NCBI GenBank assembly: GCA_964399635.1 | Contig: CAYNRU010000004.1 | Location: forward strand, 1 to 64,000 | DNA length: 64,000 nt | Reading direction: 5' to 3' | DNA from: UBA4615 sp964399635 | Lineage (GTDB): Bacteria > Pseudomonadota > Gammaproteobacteria > Burkholderiales > Burkholderiaceae_E | In this document: positions 27,087 to 35,142 of the stretch, piece by piece | Numbering within the stretch: position 1 is the stretch's first letter | Layout of the letters: each line of letters begins with the position of its first letter | Notes under the pieces: model-generated | The model's database searches: none | Seen by the model: only the letters and a program-made list of their open reading frames with translations | What the model was told of the DNA's origin: nothing | Program-made: the position numbers and the translations under genes

Positions 27087-28928
27087 TCAGCGCCCGGCCT
27101 GCCAGACCGGTCGGCCGGCCTTGATCGTCTCGAGGACCTTCACGTCCCTGATCGCCGAGGGCTTCACCTTCAGCGGGTTCGCATCGAGGATCACCAAGTC
27201 CGCGAGCTTGCCCGGCTCGAGCGTGCCCTTGTCGCGCTCCTCGAAGTACTGGTACGCGGCATGGTCGGTGATCGCCTTCAGCGCCTCGTAGGGAGTCGCG
27301 CGCTCGGCGGGGCCGATCGTGCGGCCGCTGCGGCTCTCGCGGTTCACCGCCGTCCAGACGAGGTGCATCATGTCCGGCGGCACGACGGGGCTGTCGGTGT
27401 GATTGGTGTAACGCATGCCGAGCCGCGCGGCGTGATGCAGCGAGCTGATCCGCGCGGCACGCTCGGGACCGAGCGTCTCGTCGACGTGCCAGTCGCCCCA
27501 GTAGAAGGTATGCGCGGTGAAGAAGCTGGGCACGATGCCGAGCTGCTTCATCCGTTCGATCTGCGCGTACGTCGCGGTCTGCGCGTGGATCGCGATCGGG
27601 CGCAGGTCGCGCGGGCCGTGCTTCGCACGCGCCTTCGCGACCGCGTCGATCATCATCTGCGCGGCCGCGTCGCCGTTGACGTGCACGGCCACCTGCACGC
27701 GGTGCCGCCAGGCCGCGTCGATCCACTGGTCCATACGCTCCTGCGTCATCGTGGGATACGCGCGGTAGCTCGCCGGCTGGCCGGGCGGGGGCACGCGGTA
27801 CGGCGCCGACAGATACGCGGTCTTGCCCTGCGGCGAGCCGTCGATCGCGATCTTGATGCCTTGAATCTTGTGGCGCCCGACATAGACGCCGGCCCGCAGC
27901 GCGCCGGTGCTCGGGTCGGCGAGGCTGGCCGCGGGGGCGAGTCGCTCGACGGGGCGGCTCGCACCCATGTTCGACAGCGTCGAGCCGGGCGCAAAGTACT
28001 CGATGCCCTCGAGTTTCGCGCGGCCGTCGAGCACTTTGTCGAACAGCATGTAGAGCGGGTAAGAGACGACGTCGAAGAGGAGCTTGCCCTCGGCGTCGGT
28101 GCGCCGCAGGTTCGCGACCGTCTCGGGCGTGGAGAGGTGGTCGCCGACGGTCGTGAGCCCGTGGCCGAGGTACATCTTCTGGACCTCGACGAGCCGGCGG
28201 GTCCACTCCTCGGAGCCGGGCTGCCTGAGCGAGGCGAGGAAGGGCAACATCGCCTGCTCCTCCATCGTGCCGTCGAGCTCGCCGTCGGGGCCGCGCCGCA
28301 TCACGCCACCCTCCGGGTCCTTCGTGGCTTTCGTGATGCCGGCCTTCGCGATCGCCGCGGAATTCGCGACCAGCAGATGGCCGGACGCGTGCCGCGCCAC
28401 GAGCGGCACCTCGGTCGAGACCGCGTCGAGCTCGGCACGCGTGGGATGCCGGCGCTCGGCGAGCAGGCCGTCGTCGTAGCCGGAGCCCACCAGCGACTCG
28501 CCCGGCGCAGGCGGCGACTTCGCGAGGTGCTCGCGGAACGCGCGCTGCAGGTCTGCGATGCTGCGCACCGTGCCCACCGGCGGCGGCGCGAGCTCGGGCA
28601 GGCCCCAGGTGGTCACGTAGTCGGGCACGTGACCGTGGGCGTCGATGAAGCCCGGCAGCAGCGTGCGGCCCTTGAGGTCGACCAGCGCGGTGCCCGGCCC
28701 CTTGAGCCGCATGACCGCCGCGCGCGTGCCGACCGCCGCGATCCGGCCGTCGCGCACGGCCAGCGCCTCGGCGTAGGCCGGGCGCTGACCCTTCATCGTC
28801 AGGATGTCGCCGCCGACATAGATCGCCGTGGCGGGCTGGACGGCGGGCTGGGCGGCGGCCGTCGCGGCGGTCGCGCCGACCGCAGACAGCAGGCAGGCGA
28901 GGAGCACTCGGGTACGGGCGGAACTCAT
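27087..28928 (-). CDS. Secreted amidohydrolase, YtcJ-like (first of a tandem pair)
   Basis: This 613-residue protein has a clear signal peptide (VLLACLLSAVGATAATAAA). The body contains IYVGGDILTMKGQRPAYAEA, LLPGFIDAHGHVPDYV, SGHLLVANSAAIAK, GDPR-free HVNGDAAAQMMIDA, and TNHTDSPVVPPDMM with a catalytic Asp-type motif. The C-terminus is GTLEPGKLADLVILDANPL. Its C-terminal part closely resembles the relic at 32916-33155. It is the first gene of the unit; the palindrome GGAAAAT/ATTTTCC lies 13 bases ahead of the start and should control the pair. It is probably periplasmic and metal dependent. Confidence 0.88.
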   Translation of the reverse strand: MSSARTRVLLACLLSAVGATAATAAAQPAVQPATAIYVGGDILTMKGQRPAYAEALAVRDGRIAAVGTRAAVMRLKGPGTALVDLKGRTLLPGFIDAHGHVPDYVTTWGLPELAPPPVGTVRSIADLQRAFREHLAKSPPAPGESLVGSGYDDGLLAERRHPTRAELDAVSTEVPLVARHASGHLLVANSAAIAKAGITKATKDPEGGVMRRGPDGELDGTMEEQAMLPFLASLRQPGSEEWTRRLVEVQKMYLGHGLTTVGDHLSTPETVANLRRTDAEGKLLFDVVSYPLYMLFDKVLDGRAKLEGIEYFAPGSTLSNMGASRPVERLAPAASLADPSTGALRAGVYVGRHKIQGIKIAIDGSPQGKTAYLSAPYRVPPPGQPASYRAYPTMTQERMDQWIDAAWRHRVQVAVHVNGDAAAQMMIDAVAKARAKHGPRDLRPIAIHAQTATYAQIERMKQLGIVPSFFTAHTFYWGDWHVDETLGPERAARISSLHHAARLGMRYTNHTDSPVVPPDMMHLVWTAVNRESRSGRTIGPAERATPYEALKAITDHAAYQYFEERDKGTLEPGKLADLVILDANPLKVKPSAIRDVKVLETIKAGRPVWQAGR

Positions 28929-28941
28929 TCGATTCTCTGTC

Positions 28942-28959
28942 GGAAAATGATTATTTTCC
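28942..28959 (-). promoter_or_regulatory. AT-rich palindrome ahead of the amidohydrolase operon
   Basis: GGAAAAT-GATT-ATTTTCC is a perfect 7-base inverted repeat beginning 13 bases upstream of the start codon at 28928, in otherwise very GC-rich DNA. Its AAATGATTATTTT core resembles half of a Fur-type site but does not reach the full 19-base consensus. It is a likely operator; the protein that binds is unknown. Confidence 0.5.
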
Positions 28960-29072
28960 TGGATCGTAGCACCGCCCGCCCGTCGCGTCCCCCCCCGTCG
29001 GTTCGATTCCCGGCCCGGCTGGGCGCGGCATCTGCGCGACCGCAGCGACCGGCGCGCCCGCGGGACCAGGGC

Positions 29073-30230
29073 TCAGAACGAGCGCGGCATGCCCAGCAGG
29101 TGCTCGCCGACGTAGGACAGGATCAGGTTGGTCGAGATCGGCGCCACCTGGTAGAGCCGCGTCTCGCGGAACTTTCGCTCGACGTCGTACTCGCAGGCGA
29201 ACCCGAAGCCGCCGTGGAACTGCAGGCAGGCGTTGGCCGCCTCCCAGGAGGCCTTGGCCGCGAGGTACTTGGCCATGTTGGCCTCGGCACCGCAGGGCTC
29301 GTGCGCGTCGTACAGCGCGCAGGCCTTCCAGCGCATCAGGTTGGCCGCCTCGACCTCGATGAAGGCCTCGGCGATCGGGAACTGCACGCCCTGGTTCTGC
29401 CCGATCGGGCGGCCGAAGACCACGCGCTCCTTCGTGTAGTTGACCACGCGCTCGACGAACCAGTAGCCGTCGCCGATGCATTCGGCGGCGATCAGCGCGC
29501 GCTCGGCGTTCAGTCCGTCCAGGATGTAGCGAAAGCCCTGGCCTTCCTCGCCGATCAGATTCTCGGCCGGGATCTCGAGGTTCTCGAAGAAGAGCTCGTT
29601 GGTCTCGTGGTTGACCATGTTGGCGATCGGGCGCACGGTCAGCCCGTGGCCGATGGCCTCGCGCAGGTCGACGACGAACACCGACATGCCCTCGGACTTC
29701 TTCTTCACATCGGCCAGCGGCGTGGTGCGCGCCAGCAGGATCATCAGGTCGGAGTGCTGCACGCGCGAGATCCAGACCTTCTGGCCGTTGACGACCCAGC
29801 GGTCGCCGCGGCGCACCGCGGTGGTCTTGATCTTGGTGGTGTCGGTGCCTGTGGTGGGCTCGGTGACACCCATCGACTGCAGCCGCAGCGCGCCGGTGGC
29901 GATCTGCGGCAGCCAGCGCTGCTTCTGCTCGGCGGAGCCGTGGCGCAGCAGCGTGCCCATGTTGTACATCTGGCCGTGGCAGGCGCCGGAGTTGCCGCCG
30001 CAGCGGTTGATCTCCTCCATGATCACCGACGCCTCGGCCAGGCCCAGGCCCGAGCCGCCGTACTCCTGGGGGATCAGCGCGGCCATCCAGCCGGCGCGGG
30101 TCAGCGCCTCGACGAAGGCCTCGGGGTACTCGCGTGCCGCGTCGACCTTGCGGAAGTACGCGTCGGGGAACTGCGCGCACAGCGCGCGCACGGCGTCTCG
30201 GATCTCGGGGTATTCGTTGGGAATGCGCAT
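29073..30230 (-). CDS. Acyl-CoA dehydrogenase
   Basis: This 385-residue flavoenzyme has the full ACAD fold: IPQEYGGSGLGLAEASVIME, MGVTEPTTGTDTTKIKT (FAD/substrate segment), WVVNGQKVWISRVQHSDLM and FGRPIGQNQGVQFPIAEAFI. LQFHGGFGFACEYDVERKF lies near the C-terminus. It introduces an alpha-beta double bond into an acyl-CoA. It follows an MFS transporter gene on the same strand by 36 bases, suggesting uptake and oxidation of one carboxylic acid. An acyl-CoA synthetase lies 3 kb away on the other strand. The specific acyl chain cannot be read from the sequence. Confidence 0.92.
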   Translation of the reverse strand: MRIPNEYPEIRDAVRALCAQFPDAYFRKVDAAREYPEAFVEALTRAGWMAALIPQEYGGSGLGLAEASVIMEEINRCGGNSGACHGQMYNMGTLLRHGSAEQKQRWLPQIATGALRLQSMGVTEPTTGTDTTKIKTTAVRRGDRWVVNGQKVWISRVQHSDLMILLARTTPLADVKKKSEGMSVFVVDLREAIGHGLTVRPIANMVNHETNELFFENLEIPAENLIGEEGQGFRYILDGLNAERALIAAECIGDGYWFVERVVNYTKERVVFGRPIGQNQGVQFPIAEAFIEVEAANLMRWKACALYDAHEPCGAEANMAKYLAAKASWEAANACLQFHGGFGFACEYDVERKFRETRLYQVAPISTNLILSYVGEHLLGMPRSF

Positions 30231-30266
30231 GGCTCGGGCGATGGGGTCGTGGCGGGCGGCGCCGCG

Positions 30267-31544
30267 TCAGGGCGCGGGTGCCGGGCCGGGGGACGCGGCT
30301 GCGGGCATCGCCGCAGCGCGCAGGCGATCCGGCCGACGGGGCGGCCGGGCGAAGAAGAACAACAGCGAGCCGGCGGCGGCCAGCACCGACAGCACGGTGT
30401 AGCCCAACCGGTAGTCGCCGGTCAGGTCGGCGAAGCCGCCGGCGATCATCGGGCCGCCCACCTGCCCGATCGCGATGACCAGCGAGGACAGGCCCATGAT
30501 CATCCCGATCGAGCGGCGGCCGAAGTAGTCGGCGCGGATCGCCTGCATCAGCGGGCCGCGCAGGCCCCAGGCGAAACCATGCAGCACCGCGAACGCCACC
30601 AGCATCGCGGGCCCGCTCGCCCAGGTCAGCATCAGCAGGCCGAGCCCGTGCGCGACCATGCAGCCGGCGGACACCATGCGCTTGTCGAAGCGATCGCCGT
30701 AGCTCATCCCGACCAGCACGCCGGCCACCTGCGCGACGGTCATCGCCGTGATCACGAGGGAGGCCTGCGCGACCGTGTAGCCGAGCCCTTCCTTCATGTG
30801 GGTGATGGCGTGCACGTTGACCGCGGTCACCACCAGCAGTGCGAAGCCGTGGCCGAGCGACAGCAGCCAGAACGCGCGCGTGCGCAGCGCCTCGCGGGCG
30901 GTGAACTCGGCGGGCTCCTCGGGCGCGCCCGGGCCGCGCGGCGCGGCGCACGGCAGGCCGTCGATGGTCTGGCCGAGGTCCTCCGGGCGGCCCTTGAAGG
31001 TGCGCGACAACGGCCAGCCGACCAGCAGCACCAGCACGCCCGAGGCGACAGCGGTCGCGCGCCACCCGAAGGCCTGCATCGAGGCCGCCACCACCGGCAC
31101 GACGATACCGCCCAGCGCCATCCCCAGGCCGACGATGGACAGCGCACGCGCCCGCTTGCGCTCGAACCAGTGGATGATCGCGATGTTGATCGGGAAGTAG
31201 CCGCTCAGGCTCGTGCCCAGCGCGATCATGACGATCGCCGCATAGAAGCCGGCCAGCGTGTCCACCTGCCCGAGCGCGATCAGGCCGGCGCCGAAGATCA
31301 CGATCCCGGTCTGGATCAGCCGCTGCGGCCCGAACCGGTCGATCAGCCAGCCCAGGACCGGGCCGATGAGCGCGGTCTCGACCGACTGCAGCGCGGCCGC
31401 GCCCGACAGCGCGGTCTTGCTCCAGCCGAACTCGGCCGACAGCACGGCCACGTACGCGCCGAACGCCTGCTGCATCAGGCCCGCCTGCAGGAACTGCAGC
31501 CCGGAACCCGCCCCGACCATCCGCCAACCGTGGAACGTCTTCAT
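30267..31544 (-). CDS. MFS transporter (12 predicted helices), probably for a carboxylate
   Basis: This 425-residue protein has regularly spaced hydrophobic helices in two halves separated by a hydrophilic loop (about residues 190-215, rich in proline and glutamate). The loop after helix 2 reads GWLIDRFGPQRLIQ, the MFS motif A region. The N-terminus TFHGWRMVGAGSGLQFLQAG is typical of the oxalate/formate and monocarboxylate-like MFS group. It is encoded ahead of the acyl-CoA dehydrogenase as one unit. ATG at 31544 is preferred over upstream starts because it puts the first helix at the expected place. Proton-coupled import of an organic acid is the likely role (inference). Confidence 0.85.
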   Translation of the reverse strand: MKTFHGWRMVGAGSGLQFLQAGLMQQAFGAYVAVLSAEFGWSKTALSGAAALQSVETALIGPVLGWLIDRFGPQRLIQTGIVIFGAGLIALGQVDTLAGFYAAIVMIALGTSLSGYFPINIAIIHWFERKRARALSIVGLGMALGGIVVPVVAASMQAFGWRATAVASGVLVLLVGWPLSRTFKGRPEDLGQTIDGLPCAAPRGPGAPEEPAEFTAREALRTRAFWLLSLGHGFALLVVTAVNVHAITHMKEGLGYTVAQASLVITAMTVAQVAGVLVGMSYGDRFDKRMVSAGCMVAHGLGLLMLTWASGPAMLVAFAVLHGFAWGLRGPLMQAIRADYFGRRSIGMIMGLSSLVIAIGQVGGPMIAGGFADLTGDYRLGYTVLSVLAAAGSLLFFFARPPRRPDRLRAAAMPAAASPGPAPAP

Positions 31545-31694
31545 CTCGGACGTATTCTCGCCCAGTCCGGCCCCGGGTTGTCGGTCGGCACGTTCCGGGA
31601 CCGGCCCGCTCGGCGCGAGCCCGCGCGGCCCGCGGGCCTGCCCGCACCGCCGGCGCGCCGTTCCGGTACGCGGGTCCACGCACGCGTGACCCCC

Positions 31695-31799
31695 ATGACC
31701 GCCGCCCTGGCGCACTGCGACCACGGCACCTCGGCATCCCGGGAGATCGACGCGCTCGCGGCCGGGCTGGCGTCGCCCGGCGATCAGGCGATCGTCGAA
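31695..31799 (+). pseudogene. N-terminal relic of an acyl-CoA synthetase gene
   Basis: ATG at 31695 opens a frame reading ALAHCDHGTSAS, then REIDALAAGLASPGDQAIVE. The intact synthetase at 33414 reads ALSYDHGTSDAS and, about 50 codons later, HRVDALAAGLLRQGLEPGDR. The two blocks of the relic match with the stretch between them missing, and similarity ends near 31799. The rest of the 31545-31839 interval contains nothing else I can name. The relic is short, so the call is moderate. Confidence 0.45.
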
Positions 31800-31839
31800 T
31801 CGAGCGCGCCTCCAAGTACCGCCTTCATCCTCGGTCGCC

Positions 31840-32919
31840 TCACCGCGTCCGGAGCGCCCGCTCCAGAGCCACCTTCGCCTCTGGTCTGGGGCTCTCGCGC
31901 AGGTACTGCAGCATCGCGACCTTCGACCACATCGGCACGTCGGGCGCGTCGACCAGCGCCGCGAACCGCGGCGTGGCGTCCCAGACGCCCCAGGCCGCGA
32001 GGTCCTGGGCAACCAGCCCGCCGAGCGGCGCGCGACGCTCGGTGAAGCGCAGGAATGCGTCGGCGACCGCCGCGCGGGGCACCGTGCCCCCCTCGCCGCC
32101 GTGCACCGACAGCGCGACGATCGCCGCCCGCAGCTCGGTGGGCCCGCGCGCCGGATCGAGCAGCCACGTCTTCTCGATGCGCGGCAGGCGTCGCACGCCC
32201 TGCAGCTCCAGGTCGGCGGCGAGCAGCGCCGGCAGGTCGACCGGATCGGGCCGCGGTTCGCGAGCCGCGAGCGCCCGCTCGATGCGCGCCGCGTCGGCCG
32301 GACCGCCCGCCAGGCCGAGCAGCAGCAGGTACAGCGGCCGGCGTGGCGCGAGCGCCGGGTCCTCGACCCAGCGCGCCAGCCGCGCGCCGTCGAGCGCCGC
32401 CCGGTTGGCGCGCATCGCCGCGTACGGCGCGCGGGCGATCTCGCCGTAGGCGGTCTCGGCGACCAGCGGCTCGGGATGCTCGAGCAGCGGCGCCAGCGCC
32501 GCCACGCGCTGTGTCCAGTCCTGCGGTGTCATCTCGGCAGTGCGGCGGTAGGCGGCGAGCCCGCGCAGCCAGCCGGCCTGCGCCTCGGCGATCGGGCCGA
32601 CCGCGGTCCAGGTCCTCGAGAGCCGGTCGCGCACCAGCAGCAGCGGCCGGCCCTCGGGATCGCGGTATGACCCCGGCACGAGCGTGGGCGGCTCGGCCTC
32701 GGGCGCGCCGCGCACGACCGCCACGACCCGCCAGCCCGCCGACGGCCCGGCCTCGGGATGGGCGAGCACCGCGCGCTCGGCGTCGATCAGGCGCTGCGCG
32801 ACGGTCAGCGGTGCGGACGGCGCGCAGACCGCGCAGGCCCGCGCGGGCACGGCCACAGCGGCGAGCAGCAGGCCGACGAGGACGGCGGCGAGCCGCCGAG
32901 GAGCCGGCAGGCGCGTCAC
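31840..32919 (-). CDS. Secreted HEAT-repeat-like protein of unknown function
   Basis: This 359-residue protein has a signal peptide (AAVLVGLLLAAVAVPARA) followed at once by CAVCAPSAPLTVAQRL. The CxxC pair is near the mature N-terminus. The rest is helical with repeat-like segments (LVAETAYGEIARAPYAAMRA, LRAAIVALSVHGG, LVAQDLAAWGVWDATPRFAA), suggesting HEAT-type helical hairpins that bind a partner. I recognise no enzyme motif. It overlaps the amidohydrolase relic upstream by 4 bases (ATGA), and a decayed copy follows the amidohydrolase pair at 25-29 kb, so it belongs with secreted amidohydrolases. Role inferred only from context. Confidence 0.7.
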   Translation of the reverse strand: MTRLPAPRRLAAVLVGLLLAAVAVPARACAVCAPSAPLTVAQRLIDAERAVLAHPEAGPSAGWRVVAVVRGAPEAEPPTLVPGSYRDPEGRPLLLVRDRLSRTWTAVGPIAEAQAGWLRGLAAYRRTAEMTPQDWTQRVAALAPLLEHPEPLVAETAYGEIARAPYAAMRANRAALDGARLARWVEDPALAPRRPLYLLLLGLAGGPADAARIERALAAREPRPDPVDLPALLAADLELQGVRRLPRIEKTWLLDPARGPTELRAAIVALSVHGGEGGTVPRAAVADAFLRFTERRAPLGGLVAQDLAAWGVWDATPRFAALVDAPDVPMWSKVAMLQYLRESPRPEAKVALERALRTR

Positions 32920-33155
32920 CGCTCGGCCCTCCAGACCACCCGACCTGCCTTGACGGTCTGGCGCACCGGCGTGTCCTTGATCGTGCGCGGCGGCAGGTCA
33001 AGCGGATCGGCGCCGAAGATCACCAGGTCGGCGAGCTTGCCGGCCTCGAGCGTGCCCTTGGTCGCAGCTCCTTGGCTGACTGCGGCGAGCGCCGCGCCGA
33101 CCAGCGCCGCGCGGCCGCTGCGCGGCGAAGCGGCCGCGCGCACAGACAGCACCAT
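32916..33155 (-). pseudogene. C-terminal relic of a third YtcJ-like amidohydrolase
   Basis: This uninterrupted frame of 79 codons ends with TKGTLEAGKLADLVIFGADP, LDLPPRTIKDTPVRQTVKAG and RVVWRAER, an unmistakable amidohydrolase C-terminus (compare DKGTLEPGKLADLVILDANP in the gene at 27087). The first 30 residues are only weakly similar, although SGRAALVGAALAAVSQ may align with SGRTIGPAER. About 530 codons, including all metal ligands, are absent. It still starts with ATG and still overlaps the HEAT-like gene by 4 bases, so the operon frame survived the loss. Confidence 0.75.
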
Positions 33156-33413
33156 GAACCTTCCCCCCTTTGCCTGAAGCCGCCGCGACGGCCTTCAGGC
33201 GTCTCGGGCTTCTTCCGGTCGCGGCGACCGGCCACCGGACTTGCCGGCGGATGCTAGCAGCAGGTTCCGGTGCCGTCGACGGGAGGTCGCGTCGCGGCGA
33301 TCTCCCCGGGCGACCCGGGGCCCGCGGATCCGACGCCTCGGCCGGAAGGCGGTCGCCGCCGGCACGATCCGGTACGATCCGAAACCTGTCGCCGCCCCTC
33401 AAGGAGAGCTCCG

Positions 33414-35108
33414 ATGACACCCGCAGCGCTGTCCTACGACCACGGCACTTCCGATGCCAGTCTGATCGGCGAGACGATCGGCAACGCCTTCGACCGCAGC
33501 GCCGCCCGGTACGCCGACCGCGAGGCGCTGGTCGTGCGCCACCAGGGCGTTCGCTGGACCTGGTCGGCGCTCAAGCACCGCGTCGACGCGCTGGCCGCCG
33601 GCCTGCTGAGGCAGGGCCTCGAGCCGGGCGATCGGGTCGGCATCTGGGCGCCTAACTGCTCGGAGTGGACGCTGACGCAGTTCGCCACCGCCAAGGCGGG
33701 TCTGATCCTGGTCAACATCAATCCGGCGTACCGGCGCGCCGAGCTCGAGTACGCGCTGAACAAGGTCGAGTGCAAGGCGCTGATCCTCGCGCCCGCGCTG
33801 AAGACCAGCGACTACCTGGGCATCGTGACGGACCTCGCGCCCGAGCTGGCGGGCGCGGCGCCCGGGCACCTGCACGCAAAGGCGCTGCCGCACCTGCGCC
33901 TCGTCGTGCGGCTCGGCGACGAGCGCACGCCGGGCATGCTGAACTTCGCCGAGCTCGCCCTGGGCGGCGGCGACGCAGAGCGCGCGCGGCTCGCCGAGCT
34001 CGCGACGACGCTGCAGTTCGACGACCCGATCAACATCCAGTTCACCTCCGGCACCACCGGCTTTCCCAAGGGCGCGACGCTCACGCACCAGAACATCCTG
34101 AACAACGGCTTCTTCGTCGGCGAGGCGATCCGACTGACGCACGAGGACCGGCTGTGCATCCCGGTGCCGCTGTACCACTGCTTCGGCATGGTGATGGGCA
34201 ACCTCGGCTGCATGACGCACGGCGCCACGATGGTCTACCCCAACGATGCGTTCGACCCGCTGACCGTGCTCCAGACGGTCTCGGAGGAGCGCTGCACCGC
34301 GCTGTACGGCGTGCCGACGATGTTCATCGCCGAGCTCGACCACCCGCGCTTCGCGGAGTTCGACCTGTCCTCGCTGCGCACCGGGATCATGGCCGGCTCG
34401 CCCTGCCCGATCGAGGTGATGAAGCGCGTGCAGGCGCAGATGAACCTGCGCGAGGTGACCATCGCCTACGGCATGACCGAGACCTCGCCGGTGTCCACGC
34501 AGAGCTCGGTCGACGATCCGCTCGAGCGGCGGGTCTCGACGGTCGGCCGCGTGCAGCCGCACATCGAGGTGAAGATCGTCGACGGCAGCGGGCGCATCGT
34601 GCCGCGTGGCGTGGCCGGCGAGTTCTGCACGCGCGGCTACTCGGTGATGCGCGGCTACTGGAACGACGAGGCCAGGACGCGCGAGGCGATCGACGAGGCG
34701 GGCTGGATGCGCACCGGCGACCTCGCGACCATGGACGACGAGGGCTACGTCAACATCGTCGGCCGCATCAAGGACCTGGTGATCCGCGGCGGCGAGAACG
34801 TGTACCCGCGCGAGGTGGAGGAGTTCCTGTACCGGCATCCCAAGGTGCAGGACGTGCAGGTGGTGGGCGTGCCCGACCCGAAGTACGGCGAGGAGCTGTG
34901 CGCGTGGATCCGGCTGCGCGAGGGCCAGCAGGCGAGCGCCGAGGAGATCCGCGAGTTCTGCCGCGGGCAGATCGCGCACTACAAGGTGCCGCGCCACATC
35001 CGCTTCGTGGATGCCTTCCCGATGACCATCACCGGCAAGGTGCAGAAGTACCTGATGCGCCGCGAGTCCATCGAAGCGCTCGGGCTGGCCGAGCAGAAGA
35101 CCGCCTGA
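33414..35108 (+). CDS. AMP-forming acyl-CoA synthetase (FadD-like)
   Basis: This 564-residue adenylating enzyme has the P-loop FTSGTTGFPKGATLTH, YGMTETSPVSTQ, the TGDLATMDDEGYVNIVGRIK hinge region, GGENVYPREVEEFLYRHP and the C-terminal ITGKVQKYLMR with the catalytic lysine. It activates a carboxylic acid to its CoA thioester using ATP. Start ATG at 33414 has AAGGAGAG 6 bases ahead and a TACGAT -10-like box about 40 bases upstream. An amidase follows after 34 bases: an amide could be hydrolysed and the acid then activated. It may also feed the acyl-CoA dehydrogenase at 29 kb. Confidence 0.92.
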   Translation: MTPAALSYDHGTSDASLIGETIGNAFDRSAARYADREALVVRHQGVRWTWSALKHRVDALAAGLLRQGLEPGDRVGIWAPNCSEWTLTQFATAKAGLILVNINPAYRRAELEYALNKVECKALILAPALKTSDYLGIVTDLAPELAGAAPGHLHAKALPHLRLVVRLGDERTPGMLNFAELALGGGDAERARLAELATTLQFDDPINIQFTSGTTGFPKGATLTHQNILNNGFFVGEAIRLTHEDRLCIPVPLYHCFGMVMGNLGCMTHGATMVYPNDAFDPLTVLQTVSEERCTALYGVPTMFIAELDHPRFAEFDLSSLRTGIMAGSPCPIEVMKRVQAQMNLREVTIAYGMTETSPVSTQSSVDDPLERRVSTVGRVQPHIEVKIVDGSGRIVPRGVAGEFCTRGYSVMRGYWNDEARTREAIDEAGWMRTGDLATMDDEGYVNIVGRIKDLVIRGGENVYPREVEEFLYRHPKVQDVQVVGVPDPKYGEELCAWIRLREGQQASAEEIREFCRGQIAHYKVPRHIRFVDAFPMTITGKVQKYLMRRESIEALGLAEQKTA

Positions 35109-35142
35109 CCCCCTGTCGACCCCCCTCGGAGCGCAGACCCGC

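Noticed and set aside
26631..32045. Very long open frame (about 1800 codons) antisense to the amidohydrolase and transporter genes
   Set aside because: It is a composition shadow of GC-rich genes on the other strand; the sequence is arginine/histidine-rich with no domain, and the real genes on the minus strand are clear.
17687..35108. A DMSP-demethylation-like pathway made of the acyl-CoA synthetase, acyl-CoA dehydrogenase and hydratase-like genes
   Set aside because: The three genes are far apart, on different strands and in different units, no DmdA-like gene is present, and the hydratase-like protein lacks the usual catalytic residues.
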